Part shown: piece by piece, positions 1 through 11,905 of the stretch
How the letters are laid out: each line of letters opens with the position of its first letter
How positions within the stretch are numbered: position 1 is the stretch's first letter
Assembly (NCBI RefSeq): GCF_000006565.2
Contig: NC_031476.1
Location: 62,001-126,000, forward strand
Direction of reading: 5' to 3'
Source: Toxoplasma gondii ME49
Taxonomy: Eukaryota; Apicomplexa; Conoidasida; Eucoccidiorida; Sarcocystidae
DNA: 64,000 nt
Made by a program: the position numbers and the translations under genes
The notes under the pieces: model-generated
What the model saw: only the letters and a program-made list of their open reading frames with translations
Databases searched by the model: none
What the model was told of the DNA's origin: nothing

Positions 1-210
1 TGTATCGAAGGCTACGACCACCATTGCCCGTGGACGAGCAAGTGCGTAGGAAAGGGGAACTCCAGGGAGTTTCATGCGTGGATCATCTTGTCGCTCGTCA
101 CCATCTTCTACTACGGCTTGGCCGCCGCGTTCCTCGGAAAAGAAGACAGACCCCCCGCCGTCGAAGAGCGGACCGCAATCTTCAGAGGCCGACACCCTGA
201 CGGAGAGTGA
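1..210 (+). CDS. DHHC-type protein S-acyltransferase, 3' fragment
   Basis: Frame 1 opens at the window edge and reads 69 residues to a TGA at 208-210. Residues 6-9 are the catalytic DHHC inside the YDHHCPW context. They are followed by the second half of the cysteine-rich domain (a CVGKGN block) and a hydrophobic helix at about residues 27-46 that matches transmembrane segment 3 of the family. These enzymes transfer palmitate to cysteines of membrane-associated proteins. The N-terminal half lies outside the window. A fourth membrane helix and a TTxE-like motif, usual in the family, are missing before the TGA. So either the protein ends early or coding continues through an unrecognised intron. 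The purine-rich, low-complexity stretch after 210 looks like non-coding DNA. The family assignment is firm; the 3' end is not. Confidence 0.8.
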   Translation, partial: CIEGYDHHCPWTSKCVGKGNSREFHAWIILSLVTIFYYGLAAAFLGKEDRPPAVEERTAIFRGRHPDGE

Positions 211-3200
211 AACGCGCAGAGAGGAAGAGCGACCAGAGAGGAAAGAAAGACTCGAAAGAAGAGAACGGGGAGGGCGTGGAGAAAGAGAAGAAAGAGCAGG
301 GAGGGATGAAGGAGAGGAGAGGAGGGACCGCAGACAGAGAAGAGAGGGAAGAAAGAGAAGAGAGGCAAGGAAGCAGAGAGAGAGAAGAGCGAGAAAGAAA
401 AGAAGGGAGAGAACAGAGAAAAGGGAGAGAGATCACAGAACAGAGAGGATCTCTCGACCTCGAAGGAGTGACGAGGGGTGGAGAGACAGCGACAGGCTTC
501 TTCACGATTTTTTTGTCGATCGAGAGAGTGCGACACAAATGCGAATCTGCGACAGACACGGCAAAACAAGCGAGAGGCTAAAGATGATGCTCTCCAGGTT
601 TCAATCCTGGAGAGACTGCTTTGTGCGGTCTCAGAGAAACTACAAAGTGCAAGATCTCGCAGCTGTTCTTCTGCTTCCTTCTGCTGAAAAACGAGAGTTC
701 CACAGGTGCAGGAAGGTCGAGTTCTTGTCATTTTCAAATGCGTTCTTTTGAATCTAGAAAACACCCTTTCTAAGAGGCGAAACCGGAGCTAGCAGACTCT
801 CAGGTGCACCGTCGCTGCCCCTGGGAGGTACGCAGGCACTTCATTTAATTAAACCACACATACATGTATATACATACATGCATATGTATATATATCCATG
901 TATTTGGAAAATTGCCATGTTCTCCATCTCGCTGGTTTGTGCGTTTGGAAGTACATGTCGGTGCATTTCTTTTATCTTTTTGTGGCTTTCAAGGCGGTGC
1001 GGTTCGTGAAGTGAGCGCGAGAGGCACTGGCCCGTTGGTGTCGCCATCTTCCCGCTAAGACTCGCTAGAGGGCAACGAAGCAGAAACGCGACGCGTTTCT
1101 TCAACTGTAGGGACAGCACAGAGTTGTTGAACGCATGGACGCGCGACCTTTTAGGAATATCGGACAGGGCGCAATGACAGGAGCCCGAGGGGGAGCACTT
1201 TCTTCGAAGACACGGAAAAACTGACACCGATGTTCTTGAAAAAAAAGAGACAGTGACTTGCCGAATGGAGGGGAACAGGGCCATCCAGCTTCCTGCAGAG
1301 ATCGGAAAGTAAACAAGTATTCATGTTTATAAGTACACTGTCCAGCAATATCTAAAGCAACCGCATATGTCCGTAGGTGTTTTCAGATACATTATATATA
1401 TATATAACATATACGTATGTGCTGTACGGATATAGAGGGAAAGAGGAGGACGTAGACATAAAGAAATAGAAGGAATTTCGGTAGTTAAAGACATAACACA
1501 GATATTTCGGCATATACATGTGCTTCTAGATTCGCGAGAAGCGACAGATAGGTCAATAGCGAGGAAGATATATACATATGTATATATATATATATATATG
1601 TGTGTCGATATATGTGTGAAAATGCGCAGATGCATCTGCGCTCCTGTGAATGTTTGCGGGTGTTGAGGGCTGAAGGTATCCACCTTAAACCAGAAGCGTT
1701 TTCTCTCTGAGAATCCCAAGGGGGGTAGGGGAAAAACTGGAATAAAATCGGTTCTGAGAAGGGCGTTTATCCTGCCTTTGTCCGGTTTCTCGCCATTCCA
1801 GCAATTCCTAACATCTTATTTTCGGAGAGCCACAGTTTGTCTCGAAAACACAAAAGTTTCTCTCTGAAGTTGCTCTCCAGCGACCCAGATCAGTTGTTCC
1901 CCTGCATAGTCTGCTTCTCGCGTTCCGAACGAAAGCAGCCAAGCTCAGAAAATCGATTTTCTCTTCTTAGTTCGTAGACGCTCGCCACTTACCGATTCAC
2001 TATATATATATATATATATGTCTGCGGATATGTTTTTCAGTCGAACATCATAAAAACATATTTCGACCTGTCGACCTCACTCCCATTCTGCGTAAGTGAA
2101 TTCGTGTTTCGACGATACTATCTACGGAAACGTTCCTCATTCTACCTCGCTGTAGAAAAGTTCTCCTACTTGCAGATCTGTCTCTCTATTTCTGTATATG
2201 CGTATCTCATATTATATATATATATATATATGCGTCTATTTCCCTTTCGTTACGCGAGCAGGAGAGCGAGAGGTCTGGGGAAAGCGGCGTTGTGAGAGCG
2301 AGATCCTAGGTGTGCTGTGTTCCCTGTTGGGTCTTGAGGTGTGCCTGTTTTCCTAGACGCCGGACTTCATCCCACCACTGTTTTTTTCTTCGTCTTGTCT
2401 GAACGCTGCACTTTCCAAACGCCGTCTTTGTCTGGCGCGAACCGCGCGTGGGCCTTCCCCGCCTGTGTTTCTCGCTTTTGTGCGCGAGTCTGCCCTGTGC
2501 TCTTCCGGCATTCCTGGAAGCCAATCCCCGCGAGAAATAGCCTGTCCCTTGCTTCCCTTCGTTTGTTCCGGCGCATGTCGCGCATTGACAGAGAATCGTC
2601 CTCCGAAAGGCATCTCCAAAACAGGATCAAAAGTTGCGTGGGCATTTCGCTACGGCCCCGCAGTCGAGCGAGGAAATCCTCCTGCCGGCGCGACTGTTCT
2701 TGCAGAATCTTCCATCTCAGTCGATAATTTAACGACACATTCACTTCTTTTTGGAATCGAGGCTTTTTCTTCGTGACGCAGGAGTGCGAGTGAGCGCGGG
2801 TCGCGGAAGCAAAATCCGTCAGATCGGCCTCCCTCCCGTTCTCTGCACTTTTCGGCTGCTAGACACGCACAGATTCGCAGCGTCGACCCGAAGCGCATGC
2901 GCACTCTCAGTTCCGGTTTTTCTTCTCATCCGCCGACGCAAGAAAGACCTCATTTGACAGATCCACACACAGACGCACATGCTGGAGAAGAAACGGTGCG
3001 GCTTCCCGCGACTGTGCAGGCTTTGCTGCATTCTTACATGTGGTGTTAAAGGGGGTCGACTTCGACAGGAACTCTTGTCTGAACTCTGCCCTGCGAACAT
3101 CGAGAACCGCCGAAGGGCAACAGAAAGCAGCGAGAAAACGCAGAGGATAACACACTCACTTACCCGCTTGACTTTCAAGTCCCAGCTCGGAAACGTCGAG

Positions 3201-5251
3201 AAAGAGACAGGAGAAGGAAAGGAACTGAGAGGCGAAAAGTGCAAAGAAGGAAGCAGTCACATTTGAAGAGGAAGAAAATTCGAAAAACAAGGATCGAGAT
3301 CAACCGCAAGAAGCTGTCCGAAAGTCACTCGGCACAAAACGTAAGTTCACTGCTATTCACAGAGAAAAGAGGAAAAAGAAGCAAAGATCCTCGATGCTTC
3401 CCGGTAGACTGAAGCGAGTTCCGAGCTCGCGTTTTCCCTTCTCTTTCGAGTGGAAGGAAAATTGCTTTCCGTGAGACTCACTGGAGACCGCTTTGGAACA
3501 ACGCACTTGGCAGCACCCTGGTTCTGAGCAGAGAGATACCTTTTTCTCGTGTTCAGAGAAAACGCGAGATCTCTTGTGTTTTGCCCGGATGTCTCTGTGC
3601 TCTCTCGAGGTTTCCTAGACTTTTTGCCATGAGCTTAGTTTTTCAGTGGAGATCAACTTCCTCTCTTTGCTGGCTTCTCTCCTTCTGCCTCTTGGAAGAG
3701 AAGAAACTTGAGCGTTTACGCCTTTGGAAAAACATCGTGCTGGCGATCACCTGCTCGAGAAGTACTGGAGTCTCGCTCTTCGTTCTTCTACCTTTCTTTG
3801 GATCAGATATTCTGGTCGAGGACTGCCTCTTCAGAGACACACTCGCGAAACGTTCTCTCTCTGCTTCCTCCTCTCTTTTGTTCCTCTCTTCCTATTTTGC
3901 CTTTCTCGATTCTGACATGCCCCTTCTCGAAGCGACATCCGGTGTCTCCTTCTCTCTGAGCGTGTCTCCCTTCTTTGTGTGTGTCTCTTCGGCGCCAGCT
4001 CCCTGGATTTCCGTTCCCTTTCTTCTTCTTTCTCCTTTCAGAGAGGTACACAGGAGTCCTACCTTTCCAGGCTCCTCGGGATGTCTGGCTCTGGCTGTGT
4101 CTCCTTTCGTCTTTTTGCGCGGCTTTTGAGTCATTTCTTGATCTTTCCCGCTCTTCACTTTGTCGTCTTCGTTGCCGCTCTGCTCCTTTTTTTCTCTTTC
4201 CACTTGCGCGCAACTCTTCTCCGGCGAGAGAACAACCGTCTTTTTCCTGCTTTTCCGCGTCCTCTCTAGTCTCTGAGAGACAGACGCCTTCTCCTCGGCC
4301 TGCTTGTGCCTCGCCTTTCTTCTCGTCTCTTACCTTTGCTCTTCGCGAAAGTACAACCGATGGAGGTTTCCAGGTGCAGAACAGACAAGACAAGACACAG
4401 CCTCTTTCTCCTCATCTTTCTCCTCATCTTTCTCCTCAGCACACTCTAAATCTCTACCTCATATATCATCTACATTTGCCCACGTGTGAACAATTATTTA
4501 CGCTTTCTAACGTATCAAAGGCTTTAGATATATATATATATATATATATGCAGATCTATGTGTATTTGGAACTCGAGATGGATACGTTGTATGTTATCTA
4601 GGAGATGAGAATATCACAGTTATTGTGTTTTATTCAGAACTCTTCCGTTGTGCCGATGACAGGGAAAACGCGGTTGCTGCAACTGGCGATCTTCGTTTTG
4701 TGATCTGTCACGGTTCGTAGCGCTGTCGCTGTCTCTCTGTCTCTCGCTCGTCTCTGTCTGGCTCTCTGTTTTCGACCGTTGCTTCTTCCCGGAAATTCTG
4801 TGCTCTCCTTGCCTCTAAACAAACGCGGACAAGGCTCTCTTGCTTGCCACAGTGTTTCCGCCTGCGCTTGCCTCTGCGAAGTTCACAGCAACCAGGACTT
4901 GCTTCTTCTCCAGCTGCCTCTCTTTTTCTGCTTCCACTTGTCTCTCTTCTTCCTCTTCGAACTGTGGTTTTTTCCTCCGTCTTCAAATCCCACTGATTGG
5001 CGTTCCCTCGAGAACAAGGCGATTGTGCCGGCGCTATTTTACAGCATTTGTTGTGTTTTTTTTCACCTTCATTTTCTGTCGGTCCGGGGCCGTATCACGG
5101 CGTATCCACACTGCTTTGTCCAGACGTCGTTCGAATCCCCTCTGAGGTTTCTGTCTCTCTTTTCGTCTCGCTTCTTTTTTCGATTCTTTTCTCCCTTTCT
5201 CCCTCCCGGTTTTCTTTTCCCCGGTCTTCTCTCCTGTTTCCTCTCCTCAAA
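211..5251. other. spacer and 5' region of the FNT gene
   Basis: No gene recognised. About 210-460 is a GA-rich tract. Short TA microsatellites occur near 1568-1600, 2001-2020, 2211-2231 and 4527-4550. From about 3560 to 5250 the plus strand is strongly pyrimidine-rich (long CT runs, including three copies of a 12-mer near 4408-4440). This is the usual look of a long 5' leader in this group and fits a promoter/5' UTR for the FNT gene starting at 5252. Open frames here are Ser/Leu/Phe- or Arg/Glu-rich artefacts of the skewed composition. Confidence 0.6.
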
Positions 5252-6733
5252 ATGGTGCTTGCGGCCAGTCCTGAGGCTTATCGGAAAGTGATCGAATATG
5301 GAATAAAGAAGACGAAGCTGCGAATCGACCGCCTCTTCCTCCAAGCCATCATGGCTGGAATATACGTCGGCATGGCCGGGCATGCATGCACAGCCCTCGG
5401 TGAGAAAAGAAAACTGAAAAAGAAAAAGAGGAAAAGAAGAGAAGATCGAGACTCTGGCTTCTCTAAAGATCTCCTGCACTTTACATGCGACACAAACTCA
5501 CACATACATATCTCCCAAAATATGAAGAATGTTTCTCTCTATACGTTAACTTAATGGAGATAACATGTATATATATATATATATATATTTGTAGAGATAT
5601 GAGGCGATACTGGACTTGTTGCTCGTCTGTCTAACCTTCCTGGAGTGCGTTTCAGACATGTTAGTGTCGTGGCTGTCTTGGAAGTCTTTAATCAGGGTAT
5701 AGATAGCTCCTTCGTTACAGTCTGATCGGCAGACTGTCCAAATTTGAGTGCATGCAGAGGTGTGGTGAAAAGGACGGCCTTCGTGCAGCCATTTGATAGA
5801 TTTAGTGCGACTCGAAACTCTTTGTACACGTCCTGTTAAACAGAAAAACAGCGAGAAAGTTATCTCTCTCTGTCCATCTAAGTTTCGACAGTTGAGGAAG
5901 AAAACCGGGGAATCAAGGACCGCAGCGCCTTTCCGCAGGACACAAGCATGCGCGCTTCGTCCTGTCTCTCTCGCATTTCTTCTTTCCGTCCAGATTCTCA
6001 TCCAGATTCTTTCCATTTCATGTCCGCTGTCCTCCGGGGGATGGCACACTTGGGTCCTCGAAACCGTCGCAGGTGCGTGAAGCGACGAGTCTCTGCGTTG
6101 TCTCTTCAGCGGGAGCGTATTCGACCGACCCCGCGAATCCGCTGGCGGTTTCCAAGGCGACCCAGAAGTTCCTGTACGCCTCTCTTTTCCCGGTCGCGTT
6201 CATCGCGATCATTTTCACCGGAGCAGAGCTATTCACTGGAAATACGATGACGATGCTTGTCTGTCTCCTCGAGCGAAGAGTGACTGCGCTGCAGCTCTGC
6301 ATCAACTGGATCTGCAGCCTCGTTGGGAACTGGGCAGGCGCTCTCTTCGCAGCCTACTTTCTCTCTTACCTTCCGGGGGTGCTTCAAGATCCTGATCACC
6401 TCCACTACCTCGAAGACGTCGCGGCGCACAAAACGGAACTCTCTTTTCTCCAGTGCTTCTGCCTCGCTGTGGGCTGCAACACTTTCGTCTGCCTCGCCGT
6501 CTGGTTCGTCATCGCCTCGGACGACGCAGCCGGAAAAATCATGTCCATGTGGTGAGGAAGGAATCTCTCAAAACTTGCGGCTCTCCACAAAGACTTGTCT
6601 CAACGCGTTCAAGTCTTTCCAGAGAAAAACGCCTTCTACAGATGTCCAGAATTCTGTGTGCCTAAGTGCACGCCTACACATACATACACACATATATATA
6701 TATATATAGTTGTATGTGCATAGCTTTATGTGT

Positions 6734-6767
<34 letters not shown>

Positions 6768-7070
6768 GAAAACAGGTGTAATTTATAAAGATGAGCATAT
6801 TTTACATTTGTCCATATGTTTCCATTTGTCATCATCGAGGAGAGGAAGGGAGACGTCAAGGATATCGCTGCACACCTCGAGGCTCGTTCAAATTTTTCGT
6901 GGTGCGATTCCGTATCGATGGTCTTGTCTCCACATTTTTTGCTTGCATGCGTACCCCTACACAAGAATCCGCACAAGTCTACAAATATGTCTATACATAA
7001 TCATGTATATCTATATATATGTATATCTATATATATCTATCTATATCTATATATATATATATATATACAT

Positions 7071-7116
<46 letters not shown>

Positions 7117-7969
7117 TTATATGCATACGCATGCGTATGCATATGTTTGTGAGTGGAAGACACCGAGTGTTCTTCAGAGCTTTCTGCGGTCCGGAGAAGG
7201 TGCACAACTATGCGTTTGTGAAGTAGAAAAAGGGGACATGAATGCGTTTGCATGCAAGAGCGTGTGTGTGGCGGAAAAAAAAATTGAGGGAAGCATGCGT
7301 CGCTCTTCGCGAGACGCATGTGTCTCTGCATGCACCCGTCGTGCTTGGCATTCCCCGTCCACAGAGAGCAGCTGCTTTCCGTGTATCTCTGTGCTCGATA
7401 GCAGCTGCATGTTGCCGACAAGACTCTCAGAGTTTTCTCTTTTCTCTGCAGGTTCCCCATCGTCTCCTTCTGTGTCGCCGGCTACGAGCACATTATCGCA
7501 AATTTCTACACGCTGCAATGCGCCCTCATGCACGGAGTCGGCCCAGGAGTCGGAACTGTCATTTTGAAAAATTTCATTCCAACGTTGCTGGGGAACATTG
7601 TATGTCAGAGAATAGATTCAGAACGGGCGCAGACCCAAACCGCACTTCCGATGAACACAGATTTGCGCGAAGGTCTACTTGTAAATGCGTATACACAGAC
7701 ATCGATATATATATATATATATCTTCCTCATACACTTATATTTATATATATATATATAGATATATATTCATTTGTGTGCCCATCTGTCCGTGAGAGAGAA
7801 AAACATCCTCAGGTGTGCAGACACCGTAGAATTCTGGATTTGTCAAGGGGTCGAGAAATCACGAGCTCCCAAGCGCCACACCTCTTGGGACGTAGTCGTC
7901 CTTTCCATATATGCATTTGTGTACATATATATATATATTTATATATATTTATATATATTTATTTATATT

Positions 7970-8004
<35 letters not shown>

Positions 8005-9647
8005 ATATATATATTTATATGTATAAAATTCTATGCTTGTATATTTTTACATGTGTGTTTGCGCATACACGCCCGTATTGCACCGATATATGCTTTTGCA
8101 CCTCTTTCTCTGTGTATAGACATCTTTCTGTATGGACACTGGCTCACGTTTTTCGCAGGTGCCGTGTTTCTTGTTTGCTTTCCTGCAACGTCCGCGTCTG
8201 GATGCGTTCCTGCTCGCTTTTCGCGCGTCTCCGTTTAGGTCGGCGGCTGCGGCTTGGTGGGCGCGGTGTACTGGTACAACTTTTACCCAACGGTGTGCGT
8301 GGTGCAGGAGGCGCGTCAGCCTCTGCCTCTTTCAGAGAACGCGCCTTCCTCGACGCGACAAGTCGTCGCCGACCTCTTCAGTCTCTGGGGTCGCGAGAGC
8401 TCAACTCCGGGAGTTTCCGCTTCCCCTCCAGACGCGGCGACGAACGCCGGCTGCTCGGCGCTCGATCCTCCCCGGAACGCGCTGCTCGCCGCTGGAAAGA
8501 ACTTCGGCAACCTCAGTGCTGGCGACCGCGGAGCACTCGCGGAAGGGATCCCGGGAGGTGCATGCGAAGACTGTCTCCTCGTTCCACGCGCTTCCTTCGG
8601 AGGCGAGTACCACCCTCCCCAGCAGGGTGACGCTGGGCGGTGGTGCAAACCGTCGAAAGCCGCCGTCGGTTCCGGAGGCGTCCTTTGTCATGTGCAGAGT
8701 CCAGCAGCTCTGGAGGCCGTCTCGAACTCGCCGCTGCGCGAGAACTCTGGCGTCCCCAGTGGCGGACTTCTTCTTTGTGAAGGCCGAGTGCGCAGAAGCA
8801 GCAGAGAACGAGAGCCAGAGCGGGGAGGAGAAGAAGAAGGAGCGTCTCCCGAAGAGGACCATCCAGCAGTCACCGTGAGTCGAAGCGGACACAGCGAGGG
8901 CAGCAAGGAAGCAGGGCAGCAAGACATCCGAGAGGAAAGGAGAGAGAGACGGGAGAAGTGGAGGAGAGAACGGGGGAGAGAATGGGAGAGAGCGACAACA
9001 AGGGAGAGAGAGCGCGATAAAAGAGAGAGAAAGAGAGAGCAGGCGCAAACGACACTGCTGCAAGGGCAGAGAGGAGCACACGGGGATGGACCTGCAGAGA
9101 ATGGAGTCCTGGAGACACTGAAAACAAGAGGACCAGGACGGGGTCAAAATGAACTGATCCACGCAAACACAAAAGAATTTAGAACAGTTGACGAACACAA
9201 ATCAAGAAATCATCGGGCACAGGGAGACAAACAGGCGAAAAGCATCGAAAGGTCTCTACGTAGAGAGAGGGAAACACAGAAACAAAAGACTGGAGGGACC
9301 TCACCGAAAAAAAAACAGCCCAACTCTTGCAAATAGTTCTTTGTGCGTATATATACATATATATATATATTCTATGTAAATATATGTAGATTTATTGATT
9401 CGCACATGCATGTGTACGTCTGCATAAATGCGCCCATATCTATCTATCTATCTATATATATATATATATATATATATGTGCGCATGCATTGGTGGCTGTG
9501 CTTTGTTTTTTCATGCAGTTGTCTATTCCTCCGACTGATTTTCATCCCCATGTCCCGAGAGAGGTCGAGCAAAGTTCTCTGCTTGAAGAGACTCGCGTTG
9601 CTGCGGAGAACTCCGCACTTGAAGAGCACCCGGCGTCTACCATTTGA
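5252..9647 (+). CDS. FNT: formate-nitrite transporter family protein (lactate/formate:H+ symporter)
   Basis: Five exons join in frame: 5252-5399, 6110-6551, 7452-7599, 8239-8874 and 9519-9647, giving about 500 residues. All introns are GT-AG; donors are GTGAGA, GTGAGG, GTATGT and GTGAGT. Six membrane helices lie between residues 30 and 265. The FNT signature AELFTGN is at residues 88-94, the conserved pore histidine is in GYEH at about 207-210, and the [15 protein letters not shown] block in helix 6 spans the exon 3/4 junction. In apicomplexans this family exports L-lactate and formate with protons across the plasma membrane during glycolytic growth. After residue about 270 comes an unusually long hydrophilic tail rich in Ser, Gly and Glu. 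The start ATG has an A-rich upstream context. Exon 5 is the least certain: reading through the last donor stays open to 9336 and would give a different tail. Which FNT paralogue this is cannot be told. Confidence 0.88.
6690..6767. repeat. TA microsatellites in FNT intron 2
   Basis: Two (TA)n tracts at about 6692-6709 and 6747-6767, separated by ACATAC-type sequence, inside the intron between exons 2 and 3. Confidence 0.9.
7004..7114. repeat. TA/TATC microsatellite in FNT intron 2
   Basis: A run of TATATC and pure TA units of about 110 bp, 340 bp upstream of exon 3. Confidence 0.9.
7704..8025. repeat. TA and TATATTTA microsatellites in FNT intron 3
   Basis: TA tracts occupy about 7704-7722 and 7739-7770. 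A longer TATATTTATA array lies at about 7922-8025. Both are within the intron between exons 3 and 4. Confidence 0.9.
9348..9478. repeat. TA and CTAT microsatellites in FNT intron 4
   Basis: TA tract at about 9352-9372 and a CTAT/TA tract at about 9438-9478, ending 40 bp before the last exon. Confidence 0.85.
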
Positions 9648-11057
9648 CTCCCTTGTCTAGAAAAACACCAGAGAAAGGAGGAGGAAGACGGCGGTGGAGA
9701 GCCGCGGCGAAGGCGAGAATGCGAAGAAAAGGAAAGAAACTCGAGAGAAATTGGAGGAGGAGAAGAAAGAAGGAAGAAAAAGGAGTCGAAAGAGAAGCAG
9801 AGGAAGCAGCTGCAGAAAGCGAGGGAGAGGAAGGGGGAGGAGGAGAAGAGTCGTCAGGGTGGGTGCCAAGGTGGAGACAGAGGAAAGAAGGACAAAGGCG
9901 TGTAAAAGGAATCGAGGCATTTTGAGAGAAGGAAGAGAAGAAGGGTGCCGGAAAGGGAATTGATTTTCTTCTTTGTTTCTTTGAAACCACCCGCTTGTCA
10001 AACAAAGTCCCGACATTTTTCTGCGTTTCCTTGTTTCCGGCGAAGACGCATTTGTCCCGCGTTTTTCTTTTTTGCTAATCCTCGACGGAAAGAACAACTC
10101 TTTGCCAGGAGATACACAAACTTGTCTCTCCCTCTCGCTCTCGTTTTCTCTTCTGCATCTCCTTCCTTCTTCTCTATGTTCCCTTCGCTCTCTGGCGCTC
10201 TCTACTCTGCGTTCTGCTTCTCTCTCCTCCAGCGACCAAGTGCTCCCTCGAGGCGTTCGACAGGATGTCCTCGAAAGCAACGCAGGAGACAAAGGACGCC
10301 GTGAGGAGAAGCAACGTCAGAAGGCGGCACAGTGCGAACAGGAAACCGTCGAAACAAAGAGACAAAAAAATAACGGACGAGACACAAAAAAGACAGAAGA
10401 AACAGGAGGACGACACACACAGCCTGCAGGAGTCTTCACCGTTCCCGTCCGCTTCTCTTGTGCGCTCACGGCGAGAAGGCCAAAAAAGAAAAGGGACACA
10501 GAAAGACAACATTTCCATTTCTTTCTCTGCTCCTCACTGTGCACCTCCCCTTCCGCCAATTCACCACTCACGCTCCATCCTCAATCGGCGGGGTATGAAC
10601 CCGTCAAGTCAGCTGCAGGAGACTTCAGTTTTCTCTGGATCTATCTTTCTACATACATTTGTATCCATCGATACGGATACGTACATGCTTAGATGCATGC
10701 ATACGAATATACACTTTTGTATGCGCATGTATGTGAAGCTATATCTATCTACCTATATATATATATATATATATATCTGTATATCTATACAGATATATAT
10801 ATATATATATATATCTGTATATCTATATAGATATATGTATATATATGTATATATGTATATCTGTATATCTATATAGATATATGTATATATATGTATATAT
10901 ATATATATATCTGTATATCTATATAGATATATGTATATATATATATATATATATCTGTATATCTATATAGATATATGTATATATATGTATATATGTATAT
11001 CTGTATATCTATATAGATATATGTATATATATATATATCTGTATATCTATCTATCCA

Positions 11058-11098
<41 letters not shown>

Positions 11099-11905
11099 GA
11101 GTGGGGAGGTGTTTTGCGTGTCGTGTTCATCTTGATGTTGGAATTAGACGAGTGCATGCAGTTAATTGCACAAAGATGGAGATGGACTCGTGTGTCTACA
11201 TACTTTTCATGCATGAATCTGCAGACTACGACGCTTGTGCTTTTATATATTTGTGAAGAGAGAGCTGGAATTCGGACTCCGACGGTGGGGAGCTTTTTCC
11301 AATGCCTTCGAGAGAAAGTTCAAAATGTTCTGTAGGAAAAATTCCGTCAGCTGCGACTTGGTGCAGATAGAAAAGGCCTTTGTCACCTTGTGCCGCTGAG
11401 TTGTCTGTCAGTTACAGGCAAGTCACCCAAGCGGCGGAAGTACAAGACTGAAGAGTTCCAGGAAGACGGTCCCAGTTAAAGTTCCTCTTCAAAACAAAGG
11501 CGCCAGTCCTGCTTCTGATGTCCCCTTTTGACTCGAAATCTCTCCATTTTGAACGTCTTTTCTCTCAGCCTCCTACCTTTTCCCTCCTGGTCCTCTCCTC
11601 TCCACTTTCTCTTTTTTCTGCGTTTGCGCCTGAGGCTTCTCGTTTTTCCTCCTCCGCGCAACCGCGCTTCGTCCCCAGTCGCCTGTTCTTGTGTCTTCCC
11701 GCCTTGGCTCTCTTCTCTTCTTCTCTCTTCAAAAGAAAAAAGCCTCTCTCCCGAACATGTCTCCGTCCGCAGCTGCCATCTCCAAAGATACATACACGTC
11801 TGCTCCTCTTTCTCTCTGTCTCTGCGTCTCCGTCTCTCTCCTCTGCGTCTCTCCTCTCGCACGGTCGCTCTTCTCTCTATTTCCCTCAGGTGTTTCTGAG
11901 GTCCT
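9648..11905. other. convergent spacer between the FNT and importin genes
   Basis: Lies between two 3' ends, so it should hold both 3' UTRs. About 9660-9940 is AG-rich. About 10120-10220 is CT-rich. 10741-11095 is a large structured TA repeat listed separately. About 11540-11890 is pyrimidine-rich and immediately follows the importin stop codon. No coding sequence recognised. Confidence 0.6.
10741..11095. repeat. higher-order TA repeat with embedded palindrome
   Basis: A 355-bp TA-rich array in which a CTGTATATCTAT core recurs seven times, at about 10777, 10815, 10861, 10911, 10955, 11001 and 11039. Spacing is 38-50 bp. In the five central copies the core is part of the 16-bp perfect palindrome ATATCTATATAGATAT. 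Copies are separated by pure TA or TATG runs. Confidence 0.9.

Noticed and set aside
74..751. Plus-strand frame of 225 codons after the DHHC fragment
   Set aside because: An Arg/Glu repeat from a GA-rich tract, out of frame with the DHHC coding sequence.
5120..5145. GTTCGAATCC string resembling a tRNA B box
   Set aside because: Flanking bases cannot pair as a T stem and there is no acceptor or anticodon arm.
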